This document shows positions 18,839-29,311 of a stretch of 64,000 nucleotides of DNA, piece after piece. Both the position numbers and the translations under genes were made by a program. The notes beneath the pieces were generated by a model. It worked only from the letters and a program-made list of their open reading frames with translations, was not told where the DNA came from and did not search any database. This stretch comes from Thermothielavioides terrestris NRRL 8126 (Eukaryota > Ascomycota > Sordariomycetes > Sordariales > Chaetomiaceae), in contig NC_016458.1 of NCBI RefSeq assembly GCF_000226115.1, positions 4,808,001 through 4,872,000 on the forward strand, read 5' to 3'. The first letter of the stretch is position 1, and every line of letters begins with the position of its first letter.

Positions 18839-21063
18839 ATGCCGGTCAAGCAGATAGCCACGGAGTTCGGCCACTCGCTGCCGCCCGAGGCGCCGCACAA
18901 CATCACCTTCCACATCCCCGGCTGGGACACAGCCAAGGCCCTCCGCCGCGGCGACCCGGACCTGCTCAGCAGGCTAGCCTCCATCTACCCGCGCTTCGGG
19001 CCGTGGTGTGAGGTGCGGCAGGTCAGTAACCAACTATCCCCCCCCTCTGCCGTTCTATCCTCGCCTCCCTCACTCCCCTTTCCGCCATAGCTTTACCACC
19101 CTTCTCTCTCTATTCTGAGAGACAGAAAGGAAAATATAGAACAAAAAGAAAAGACTTGCTAACCACCCCAACCAACACGCCAGCTCGCCACCCTCCTGCA
19201 CCCCCTCCTCTCCCTGCCCCCCACCCACTCCCTCCTCCTGTACACCCACCCCTCCATCTTCGCCGCGACAGCCCGCTACGCCACCTCCCCGCACCGCGCG
19301 CCCGAGCACCGCATCCCGCCCGCCGCGCTGCTCTTCCGCGTGCTCGACATCCCGCTCACCCTGCCCCTCCCGTCCGAACCCGCCGGCGACGACGCAGCTC
19401 ACCACGGCGGCGCCCCCGTGCGCCTGTACGCGGTCGCCTACCCGACCGACCGCGCGCCCGGCGCCGTCGGCGTGTGGTCGAACCTCGGCGTCGGGATCAG
19501 TAGCCGGCTGGCGGCGGCGCTGGTGCCCGCGGTGGAGAGGGGGGATGTGAGGGTGGTGGAGTGGGAGGGGGACGGGGAGGCGGTGCGGGGGTTGGAGGTC
19601 GGCGTGGGGGAGGAGGAGGGTGAGGGCAAGGGCAAGGGCACGGTGCCCGGGACGGGTCACCTTCCTCTGGGGGAGGCGCATGGGGCGTTGAGGAGGCGGA
19701 TTGCGGGGTTGGTTGGCACGCGGGGAGGGCAGGTGCGCGAGGGGGATGTGTTTCTGTATCCCACGGGCATGGCGGCGGTGTATAGGCTGCACCAGGCGCT
19801 GGTGGAGGTGCGGCGGGGCGGGACGGTGGTGGTGCTCGGGTCGGTGTTCCATAACAGCTGGCATCTGTTTAAGGAGGGGGTGGGTGGGATGAAGCATTTT
19901 GGGCGGTGCGATGCGGAGAGCGGCGTCATGGAGGCCTTGGTCGAGTGGTTGGCGGGCGAGAGGGCCGCCGGGAGGAAGGTGGGCTATGTGTTTGCCGAGT
20001 TCCCGAGTAATCCGATCCTCGTGAGCGTGGATCTGAGGAGGCTGAGGGAGGTGGTAAGTCGCGGCGACCCTTGGCTTGCGTATGTGTATGTTTGTATGGA
20101 CGATGATTGACTGACCCCGGCAAGGCCGACAAGCACGATGTCCCCGTTGTGATCGACGAGACGATCGGCTCCTTCTGCAACATCGACGTATCCGCCGTCG
20201 CCGACGTGATCATCACCTCCATCACCAAGTCTTTCAGCGGCTACGCCAATGTCAGCTCTCCTCCCCCCTTGCGTCCCCCCTTTTTCCAATTTCACTCAGC
20301 ACTGACCTTATGCGAACAGGTAATGGGCGGCTCCGTCGTGCTCCCGCCTTCCTCGCGACATTACAATGCCATCAAATCGACCCTGGCGGCCCAGTTCCGC
20401 AACGAGTACTTCCACGCGGACGCGGCCCGGCTGCTGGCCAACTCGGCCGACTACCTCGCGCGGTCCGCCATCCTCAACCGCAACGCCTTGGCGCTGGCCA
20501 CCTTCCTCCACAAGCACTCGCAGCTCCCCACCTCGCCCATCACCGCCGTGCTCTACCCGCCCTTCACCAACACGCACAGCAACTACCTCGCCATGATGCG
20601 CCGCGGTCCCATCACAGACCCAGGGGCAACAACGACAACAACGCCAGCACAGAACAACAGCAACGACCCCACACCATCAGCTCCGTCCCCAGCAGGCGAA
20701 CCACAACAACAACCACAACCGCAACCGCAACCCGAATTCCACCCAGGCTACGGCTGCCTACTAGCAATCGAATTCCGCACGCTGGCGCTGGCCCGCGCCT
20801 TCTACAACAGCCTATCCGTGTACCAGGGCCCGCACCTGGGGGCGCACCACACGCTGGCGTTCCCGTTCAACGACGCGATCTGGGGCGCCGACGCGGAGGC
20901 GGCGGCGTACCTGGCGACGTACGGGGCACGGGCGGAGCAGGTGCGGGTCAGCGTCGGGCTGGAGGACGAGGCCGAGCTGCTGGAGACGTTCGAGGCGGCG
21001 CTGGCGGTTGCGGGGCGGGCGATGGGGGAAGACGGGAACGAGAAGGAAGGGAGGGAGGGGTGA
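18839..21063 (+). CDS. Cystathionine gamma-synthase family enzyme (Met-7/STR2 type)
   Basis: Four exons, 18839-19021, 19184-20053, 20125-20250 and 20320-21063 (introns 162, 71 and 69 nt), give 640 residues. The N-terminal ATEFGHSLPPEAPHNITFHIPGW and YPRFGP are typical of the fungal STR2/Met-7 branch. The PLP fold shows YPTGMAAVYRLHQ, EFPSNPILVSVDL, VVIDETIGSF (cofactor Asp) and ITSITKSFSGYANVMGG (Schiff-base Lys in TKSFSG). Members condense an activated homoserine with cysteine to cystathionine in transsulfuration. A Thr/Asn/Pro/Gln-rich insert sits in the C-terminal domain before FHPGYGCLLAIEF. Both hexokinase and this gene end toward each other downstream. Family assignment is firm, the exact substrate less so. 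Confidence 0.87.
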
Positions 21064-21474
21064 GAGGACGGAGTTTAGGATGGAGAGAGGGGAGGAGATA
21101 CCCGGCTGAGAGCCCAGGATAAATAAGGAGATAAAAAGGGATAAAAAAAAGGGAAGGGAAAATATAACAGACGTGGAAGATCCGCGCATGGCATTGCATC
21201 TGCTAGCTACCTAAATGCGCATGACATCTTCACAGTCCAGTCAAACCTCAGCTGGCAGCGCAAGCAACCAAGATTGGTGGCCGTGTTGGTTTTTCCGGCC
21301 AGAGATGTTCAAGGACCCGGTCTTTTTTCCCTCTGAGCAGTCAAATGCCTCAGCTATCGTCGCCGTGCGCAGATGCTAATATCCCACCGAGATTTTGCAC
21401 AGGCAAATATCTCTAAGCCAGATCTCTCCAACGCGCCGTTCCTCCGGTCCAAGGCCTAAGTCAGGCTTGTCTGC
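21064..21474. other. Convergent intergenic region Met-7-type gene / hexokinase
   Basis: 411 bp between two gene 3' ends. A purine-rich stretch with several AAAAA runs follows the Met-7-type stop. No gene is seen. Confidence 0.45.
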
Positions 21475-23941
21475 TTATTTGAAATTTTCCGGGTGCAGAA
21501 TGCCGTGCATGTTGCCATCCTTGACGCGCTGCAAGGTCAGCGCTGCAATCAGCGCAGCCCCCACGCCGCTCCCGTCCTCGGCAGCCAGTATCTCGATCGG
21601 ATCTTCCTCCTTAGGGTCAGTCTTCTCGGGCCAGTCGAGGATCTCGCGCAGGGCCTGGGCGCCACGGGCCTTGAAGTGCGGGTACTTGTTGAAGACGGAC
21701 CCGTCGGCCCCCACGTGGCACGAGGTCAGGTTCTTCTTCTTGCTGATGGCAGCGACGCCGCACGCCGACAGACGAGCCGCGCGGGTGCCGATCAGCTCGG
21801 CTGTGCGCCGGATGAGCTCGAGCTCCGCCAGGTTGGGGCTGATGTTCAGCTTCGTCTGGAAGAGGTCAAGCGTCTCGGACAGGTTCTCAAAGGGATCCCT
21901 GGGCACGCCGGAGAGTCAGCGCCAGGCCGCATTAACACGGCGCGTAACCGACAGACTTACTCTTCGATAGCCGACAGGAAGGACGAGTCCAGAGTGTACG
22001 GCCGCCGGAGCTTGGAGATGTCCTGGCCGGCAAAGATGTGCACGTCGTGGTTGTCGTGCAGATCAACCATGATCAGGCGGAAGATCTCACCGAGGTAGAG
22101 ACCCGCAATCATCTTCTCGAAGGCCTGCTGGCCAGGGCGCGGCGAGTCGTTATCAATCGTGATATCGTACTTTGTCCGCGGCAAGACCTTGTGCTCGTTG
22201 TCGAAGGCACCCCACTCGCAGTTGATTGCCATGGGCGTCTCGGGCGGCAGGTTCAGGTGAGCCAGCTTCGGAATGGACCCGCAGTTCTCTACGTAGGCAG
22301 CATTGCAGCCCGTGCCAAAGATACATCCGATCTCCATCCTAGGGTCGGTGTATGCCGAGGCAATGAGCGTGCCCGTAGTGTCATTGATGAGGGCGGTCAG
22401 CTTGATGGGGACTCCCTAGACGACCGGGTTAGCATGTGTTGGCCTGCGTTCTCTTCTCACCGCGCCACCTGGTGCCTGACTCACCCGCCGTGCAAGGGCT
22501 GCTTCGAACATGGGAACGACATTGCGACCCTCCACGCCAGCAATGTCAAAGCCCTTGGTCCACCGCTGCAGGATGCCCTCGTCAATGTAGTTCTGGGTGG
22601 CCGGGTAGGAGAAGGTGAAACCCAGGGGGATCTTCTCCATCTTGGACACGTCGCCGTGGTGCGTCTCAATGAACTGCAGCAGGCAGTCGGCGATATATTC
22701 CCAAAGCTCGTCGGCGTCGCCGGTCTTCAACTCCACGGGCATTCGGTACTTCGACTGGATAATATCAAACTCGGACTTCTGCTCCGTCAGAGTCACTTGG
22801 CAGACGCGCAGGTTGGTGCCGCCCATGTCAAGGGCCAGGTAGGTGCCCGTCTCGTAGCCGGTCGGTTTCGACATGACCCATGTTGGGTTCATGGGCTGCC
22901 ACAGCCGTTAGCTTCGGTCCGTGGCCTCGGCCTGTGCTTTATGAGTCTGGGCCATGACCTACGATGCTGCCTCCCGCAACGCTCAGTCCTGGTGTACCCT
23001 GTTAGCGGTCGGGTTGCTTGGCCATTCAGACTGGAAGCCAGAAGCGTGCTTACCTTTCGTGAGCTCATTGACGAAATGGTCCGTGATCTGCTTGAGCTTG
23101 GCGGTGTCGACGGTGAAGAGCTCTTCAAGGACCTTGATCTCCTTAAGGAGATCCTTCGGCGCATCGACGAGAGAGCCTACAGTCATGGTTAGCGTCAGTG
23201 AGGGCCGTGGGCACGCAGCGCCTTGCCCTCGCGGCTGGACGAGTTGCTGTGGTCGTGGTGGTGGTAGGAAACCCGCTTAGAGAGGGGGCCGTCGGGATAA
23301 TTCAGGGTCCTCAGCTTTGCAGAGCTTGCCATCCTGAGAGAGCTTCGGGTACCTGAATTGCGCCCACTCCAGCCAGGCACAAGGCAGATATAACAGTATC
23401 AGTCGGTTGACTGCTGGGAAGGAAACAATGCCAAGGCTTTGCGTGGGGAGTGGAGAAGCTGATCGGATGAAAATGAGAGGCGTTGTGAAGGTGATGTCAC
23501 ATCGGTGTGCCGATGCCAGGTTCTCGTCGAAGGCCACCCTGCATTTCTGTGCAATCCGTGCGATCTGAGCAATCCGATTCCCGTTTGCCTGCTTGGATGG
23601 CACGAGACCCGGCACAAGAAAAGCACAAGAAAGACACAGAAGGACAAGTACCTTAGGCAGGGGCCCGCCTTTTCCAAGGCAAAGGAGGACAAAAAGGCAG
23701 GACCTAGCTGCCCAATAGCCCCGAGCAGCAAGTACGCGGCAGGCAGTGTGTGCCCAACATGGAAGGGAAGCAGGTGCAACCCATCCAACCCCGCCTGTAC
23801 GCCGATACGAAGGAGGGGCCAGGTCGGAACGGCAGAAGACTCGCTCAAAAATCTCCAAAAACTTCCTAAAATTCCAAACTGCAGGTTGCACGTACCGGTG
23901 CCCTTCCTAGAGGGGGGCGGCTTCGGTCCGAGGCCGACCAT
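21475..23941 (-). CDS. Hexokinase
   Basis: Six exons on the minus strand: 23896-23941, 23054-23176, 22963-22988, 22485-22895, 21961-22415 and 21475-21898, giving 494 residues. The start MVGLGPKPPPSRKG is the usual Sordariomycete hexokinase start. Motifs: LALDMGGTNLRV (phosphate loop), LGFTFSYPATQ (sugar-binding), TALINDTTGTLIASAY (catalytic Asp), IFGTGCNAAY, and EDGSGVGAALIAAL (adenosine site). The enzyme phosphorylates glucose or fructose with ATP in the cytosol. Exon 3 is a 26 nt microexon (GLSVAGGSI) supported by branch points and by joining to PMNPTWVM. Intron 1 is 719 nt, several times longer than the other introns here (62-69 nt). Confidence 0.94.
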
Positions 23942-24961
23942 GTTGACCAGTGGCGATGCCGATGGGATACGAAGATAATTGTGGTTGTGGGATAGGTATG
24001 TCGCCGACAGACTGTCTCGCTGTTGTTGAAGCTCTCCCTTCCACTGCGTCTTATTTCACCTCCCATTCGCATCGAGTTGCTGACTGAGACCGCCAATTCC
24101 GAACAAAGTTGTCAACCCCACCAAGGTTCAAGCTCCTCATTCAGCAAGCTCTGACCGCTTGCAAGTGTACCGATAGGGAGAATTTCTATGGCTCTTATCG
24201 GAGGCCGAAATAGGAGCAGCGTCAAGGACGGAGTAGAGAGTATCTCCGCACCCCGCAACAAGTGAGAGCTGGGTTAGGGTTGAACGGTTGCCCTTTCTGC
24301 AGGGGTCAGCGCTTGAACATGGAGTCCATGGAGTTGCAGCGAATTATACGCCAAACTCGCCTGGTGTTCTGATTTTTCAGAGGATGAGGACGGACGCCAG
24401 AGCTTTACCTCTACGCACATGATTTCTGTCCATCAAGCATACCTCCACAATGCCTACTTGTATGCTGGCCATGTGAACTTTACTCGGCTCTTCACCATAT
24501 TCTGCATGGCTCTCTTCCTTTGTCATCCATCACCATTAGAGCACACCATAACACCCGTTTTCCCTCTCAATTGCTCTGCCATAGTATGTCCTTCATAGAT
24601 CCCTCTCCGACATTGATTCTTGCCGTGGCCGTCATCTGGACATCTCAGCACGCCTCGCGAATGTGGTACTTGTAGACTTCCATTGCCGTATCGGGAAAGC
24701 TGCTGTTAGTAAGTGGTATTGACCAATCATGATTCCTCTTCATCCAGCCTCGCCCCACCTGTGCGGGCCGGCAACGGTGTTTCGGCAACGTAAGCTTTTT
24801 GAGACAGGCTGGCCAGCTGCCGTCGGAAGGCCACCGTGACGGGTCCAGAAGGGTGCTTCGACGGCCAAGCCTGGCATCTCCGTCGCTCGTTGCCGGCACC
24901 CGATCTTCTCAATTGGTGGACGCAGCAGGTTAATGAGCGCCTTGCCGTCTTCTCACCCAAG
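23942..24961. promoter_or_regulatory. Divergent intergenic region hexokinase / OST1
   Basis: 1.02 kb between divergent start codons, less GC-rich than the coding parts. I see no convincing open gene, repeat or tRNA. It should contain both promoters and 5' leaders. Confidence 0.45.
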
Positions 24962-26608
24962 ATGAAGACGACGGCAGTCTTCTCGGCCTTTGTGTCGCTG
25001 CTGTCGTTCGCTTCCGCAGCAGGCGCGAGCTCCAAGAAGAGCAGCGCCAGCTCCGACTCCAGCTCCACCAGCACCACACTGCCGGCCACCTTCAAGCCGC
25101 CCCAGGTCTTCAAGAACGCCAACCTGGTCCACGTCATCTCGCTCGAGAAGAACTATGTCAAGGAGAACATCAATGTGCTCGTGGAGAACATCGACAAGGC
25201 GCCGCAGGATGAATACTTCGTGCCGTTCACGGCCGACCAGATGTCGCGCCTCGGCGGGGTGGAGGTGAAGGATCGCAAGGACGCCAGCGCCGGGCCATTC
25301 GTTGCCGAACCTGTCGAATTTGACCAGGAAAGGTTGGTTGAAAGGACTGCAGCGGGCTCTGGTGCAGTAGTAGTCTGACCGGCACAGTGACATCCAGTAC
25401 CTCCGCATCCGCCTGCCCAAGCCCCTTGCGCCCGGCGCGCAGCAGACTCTCGGCATCAGCTACTACCTCCTCAAGGCGTACAAGCCGCTCCCCGCCTCCA
25501 TCAAGCAGGAAGAGCAGCAGTACCTGACCTTCTCCTTCTCGGCATACTGCTCCTCGGCCTACACGACGACCAAGCAGAAGACCGAGGTCAAGTTCCCGTC
25601 CGGCAACATTCCCGACTACACCAAGCTGCCCGGAAGCGGCGACGTCTCCGAGTTCCCGCAGAAGCAGGGATCCAAGCTGATATACGGCCCATTCGACGAG
25701 AAGCCCGCGGGTGCCGCGCAGCCCGTCAGCGTCCGGTTCGAGTTCACCAAGCCCGTGACCCACGTCTCCCGCCTGGAGCGGGACATCGAGGTCAGCCACT
25801 GGGGCGGCAACGTCGCCTTCGAGGAGCGCTACACGCTGTACCACCGGGGCGCCAACCTTTCCTCACTCTTCAACCGCGTCAAGTGGCAGCAGGCGCAGTA
25901 CTACCACCCGACGACGTTTGCGCTCAAGGAGTTGAAGTTCCCGCTGCGCGTCGGCAGCGTGGACGCGTACTACACCGACGTGATTGGCAATGTCTCGACC
26001 TCGCACTTCCGCACCAACAAGCGCGAGGCGCTGCTCGAGATCAAGCCCCGCTACCCGGTGTTTGGCGGGTGGAAGTTCCCCTTCACGATCGGCTGGAACT
26101 CAGACGCCAAGAATTTCCTGCGCAAGACCGCCACGGGCGGCTTCGTCCTGAACGTCCCCTTCCTCGAGGGCCCCCGGCAGCCGGAGGGCGTCGAGTACGA
26201 GCAGGTGCAGCTCCGGGTTATCCTCCCGGAAGGCGCTGAGTACGTGCTGTCCCTTCCCAGACCCACGCTGCGTAGTGTGGAAAACATTTCTTACTTTCTT
26301 TACTTTTGCTAACAGTGTATTTCAGAAACGTCAGGTACCACACCTCGATCCCGCCCTCGTCCATCACCGAGGCCGGCATCGAGATCCACAAGACCTTCCT
26401 CGACACGCTCGGCCGCACGGCGCTCGTCATCAGGGCGCGCAACCTGGTGGACGACTTCAGGGACCGCGACCTGGTCGTGGCATACGACTACCCGCTGCTG
26501 GCGAGCCTGCGCAAGCCGCTGGTCGTGTTTGCCAGCGCCGTGGCCGTGTTTGTCGTCGCGTGGATCGTGGGCAACGTGGAGCTCAAGTTCGACTCTCCGA
26601 AGAAATAG
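24962..26608 (+). CDS. OST1: Oligosaccharyltransferase subunit OST1 (ribophorin I)
   Basis: Three exons, 24962-25332, 25388-26239 and 26326-26608 (introns 55 and 86 nt), give 501 residues. A signal peptide opens the protein (MKTTAVFSAFVSLLSFASAA), followed by a Ser-rich spacer and the ribophorin I luminal domain (NLVHVISLEKNYVKENI; VTHVSRLERDIEVSHWGGNVAFEE; YYTDVIGNVSTSHFR; PRYPVFGGWKFPFTIGWN). A C-terminal membrane helix (PLVVFASAVAVFVVAWIVG) comes last. OST1 is a subunit of the ER complex that transfers the lipid-linked glycan to Asn-X-Ser/Thr. The second splice (GA|A) gives EGAENVRYHTSIPPS, which reads smoothly. The length fits the family. Confidence 0.95.
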
Positions 26609-26803
26609 AGGCGGGCCGGGGGTAAGGGGTTTTCTCTATAGGAAAAGGGATAATATAAAATGGCTGGGCTTTTTCCGATTGTTTCATGTACATTTTGTCT
26701 GTGGAATGTCAGGTGGTTATAAAAAATGTTGTGTCTGTGTATCCCGAGTTGCTAGTTTGGCCACTCATGATGTCGACCAGGTGTCCTGACAAATAGCTGC
26801 GGA

Positions 26804-26877
26804 GGTCCGATGGTGTAGTTGGTTATCACGTCAGTCTAACACACTGAAGGTCTCCAGTTCGAACCTGGATCGGATCA
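26804..26877 (+). tRNA. tRNA-Val (anticodon AAC)
   Basis: The 74 nt sequence starts GGTCCGATGGTGTAG and folds as a cloverleaf. The acceptor GGTCCGA pairs with TCGGATC (one G-T), followed by discriminator A. The anticodon arm TCAGT-CTAACAC-ACTGA presents AAC, and the T arm is TCCAG-TTCGAAC-CTGGA. It has no intron. The A-box (TGGTGTAGTTGG) and B-box (GTTCGAACC) serve as the internal Pol III promoter. Confidence 0.96.
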
Positions 26878-27679
26878 GATTCATCCAGCGACCCGGCTAA
26901 ACACCGGGTTGCCTTGGCTTTTTCCATTGGTTTTTTGCATTGGACCGTGGGGTTGCGAGTGGAGTTCTTCATCTGTCGAGCGACACCTGCTCTTCTTCCA
27001 AGAGAGGCTGCAGCTTCTTCCGCTTGAGATTCTGGCATCAATGATCAGGTTTTGCGCGTATAGGAAACGACGAGACCTATTCGCTTTTGGTCTTTCTGAA
27101 GCAGACCCTCGGAATACAGGAAGGAAGTTAGAAACAACCTGGAATGCTTGAGCACGGCGTTGCTACATCAAGGCTATGACGTCACGGGCACCCCTCGACA
27201 CTCCCTCGCCTCCCTACATCCCATGACCAACGGCCTTAGGGGATCCAAGACAGATTACGTCGGGCATTGGAGAGAGAGAGAACTGGATTGGGGCCTGAGC
27301 ATCTAAATATGCGATGAGAATATAGGCAGAGCACTTGCCTTCAGCTGCTGCCGGGGAGGAAAGGAGCATGACAAATGCCCATACTGCTGATGACAGGCCG
27401 AGTTGGCCGTCACAGAATTGCCATTGATGAGACCTCGCGAGTTGTGAAATCTGACCACAGGCAAGCCCTGTCACCGCTGAAGTTCTGTCAGGCGCTTCTG
27501 CACAGCAGATCTAGGACGACAAATCCCGAGCACCTGCCTCTACGATTCTCTCGAGGCATTACACATTGACGGAAGGAGCCAGGAAGTTCTCCAACTGGTG
27601 CTCGCACCTCCCCGTTCCAACCTCCTTTCGCTATTAGCAACCTGGAAGATAGCTGGAAGATAGCCACGAAGACGCCAGG
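26878..27679. other. Intergenic region after tRNA-Val
   Basis: About 800 bp. Near the tRNA end there is a 6 bp hairpin (ACCCGG 26891-26896 with CCGGGT 26904-26909), then T runs at 26919-26923 and 26931-26936 that can end Pol III transcription. The rest shows no gene. Confidence 0.5.
26919..26936 (+). terminator. Candidate Pol III terminator T runs for tRNA-Val
   Basis: TTTTT at 26919-26923 and TTTTTT at 26931-26936 are the first runs of four or more T after the tRNA, 42 and 54 nt past its 3' end. Pol III stops at such runs on the non-template strand. Confidence 0.5.
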
Positions 27680-29063
27680 ATGTTGTAAGCACTTCAGCTC
27701 CTCTCTATCACATACCCCCAGCCATACACCAGCGTTCGCATCTCCCTACGACCATGTCGCACCCAAGCACCGAAGGAAGCCGCTTCTCGCTCGCTGCCCA
27801 GTGGTACCCTACCCTCACCCACTACCTAACATACCCCAAACCATTGATCTCCAACTCCGTACCGAACTAACTCGACAACCCCCCGTTCCCCCAAGGAACC
27901 GCGCGCTCTCCATCCGCTCCTCCAACCGCTCCTCCAACAGCACGACCTCCACCCACTCCGGCGCCACCGCCGCCTCCTCCCGCCACCACCACCAGCACCA
28001 GCACCACAAGCCCTTCTCGCTGACCTCGCTGCGCGGGAGCACGCAGCCGGAGCTCGCGAAGCGGCTGTACCGGCTGATCAAGACGGGCAACAGCCTGATC
28101 GCGGCGCACAGCGCGGCGGCGCGGGAGCGGGCGTCGATCGCGACGCAGCTGTCCGAGTGGGGCGAGCAGACGGGCGACGCGGCCGTGTCGGACGTGAGCG
28201 ACAAGGTGGGCGTGGTGCTGTGCGAGCTGGGCGAGCAGGAGGAGGCGTACGCGGCCGCGCTGGACGCCGGCCGCGCCGTGCTCAAGGTGGTGCGCGACAC
28301 GGAGCGCAGCGTGGCGCCCAGCCGCGAGGGCCGCCGCCGCATCGCCGACGAGATCGCCCGCATCAAGGCCAGGGAGCCCCAGAGCGCCCGGCTGGTCACC
28401 CTCGAGCAGGAGCTGGTGCGCGCCGAGGCCGAGAACCTGGTCGCTGAGGCGCAGCTGGGGAATGTGGTTCGTTTTTTTCCCTCCTTTCCTCCCTTCCTTC
28501 CTTCATTTCTTACTCCTGGCCCATTTCTCCCCCCCCCCCCCCCCCCCCTCCTAGTGACACACCGTGTGTACTGTCCTTCGATCTGTCCCGGGCTGACCAA
28601 GATCGCATCACCTTTCCCCCCTCCCCCCCCTTTCCAGACCCGACAAAAGTTCCGCGAGGCCTACACAGCCGAGTTCCTCGCCACGATCGAGCGCGCCGAG
28701 AAGCAGGCGATCCTGGCGCGCCACGGCCTGCGCCTGCTGCAGCTGCTGGACGACGCGCCGGTCGTGCCCGGCGACGCGCGCCCCGCGTACACGCACGCCC
28801 CGCAGGCCCGGCAGATCCTCAACGACGCCGAGGACGACCTGCGCGAGTGGCGCCTCGACGGCGCGCTGCTGCAGCAGCTGCTGGGCGACGACGAGGGCGG
28901 TGGCGGTGGGGAGGCCACGCCGCGCGGTCAGGGCAGTGGCAAGCAGAAGGGGAAGGAGGAGGAGCAGAAGCAGAAACGAAAGGACGTCGATAGGGAGAGC
29001 GTGGCTGGCTCCGATAGGGACGGGGGCATGAGCGCGGAAACGGGAGAATCCGAGAGGTCGTGA
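27680..29063 (+). CDS. Eisosome core protein, Pil1/Lsp1 family
   Basis: Preferred exons are 27680-27684, 27896-28466 and 28638-29063, giving 333 residues. The BAR-like core is clear: QPELAKRLYRLIKTGNSLI, ATQLSEWGEQTGDAAVSDVSDKVGVVLCELGEQ, KAREPQSARLVTLEQELVRAEAENLVAEAQL, and after the second intron FREAYTAEFLATIERAEKQAILARHGLRLLQLLDD. Pil1/Lsp1 proteins assemble under the plasma membrane to form eisosome furrows (MCC domains). The His/Ser-rich N-terminus (NRALSIRSSNRSS) suggests the PilB-like branch. The first exon is uncertain: ATG at 27680 uses a strong GTAAGC donor, whereas ATG at 27754 would need a weak GTACCC donor at 27804. The 171 nt second intron contains a run of 20 C and has no in-frame stop. 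Confidence 0.88.
28529..28548 (+). repeat. Run of 20 C inside the Pil1-like intron
   Basis: Twenty consecutive cytosines lie within the second intron of the Pil1-like gene. Length in the assembly may be unreliable. Confidence 0.85.
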
Positions 29064-29311
29064 GAACCATGAGAGGGCAGTGAAAAGGGTGTGCCCGTTG
29101 CATGATTATACCTAGGAAGTTAGTCTGGTTGGTAATCACCCTGTCATTGTACGCAAGGTTTTAGGTCGTTGACAAAAACACATCATTGGAAATCAAATTA
29201 GACTACGCCCCTGATGTAAACACGCGAAAGCCTTGCCCTATCCCTGTCAAAACAGCCCAGCCCATGACATACCCAGCCCCCCAAATCCTCACCCCTCTAT
29301 AATAAAATTCA

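Noticed and set aside
22038..23192. 384-codon plus-strand frame spanning hexokinase exons and introns
   Set aside because: Antisense shadow; it crosses conserved hexokinase exons and has no domain.
24836..24961. In-frame upstream extension of OST1
   Set aside because: It begins at a GTG and would bury the signal peptide; the ATG at 24962 starts a normal signal sequence.
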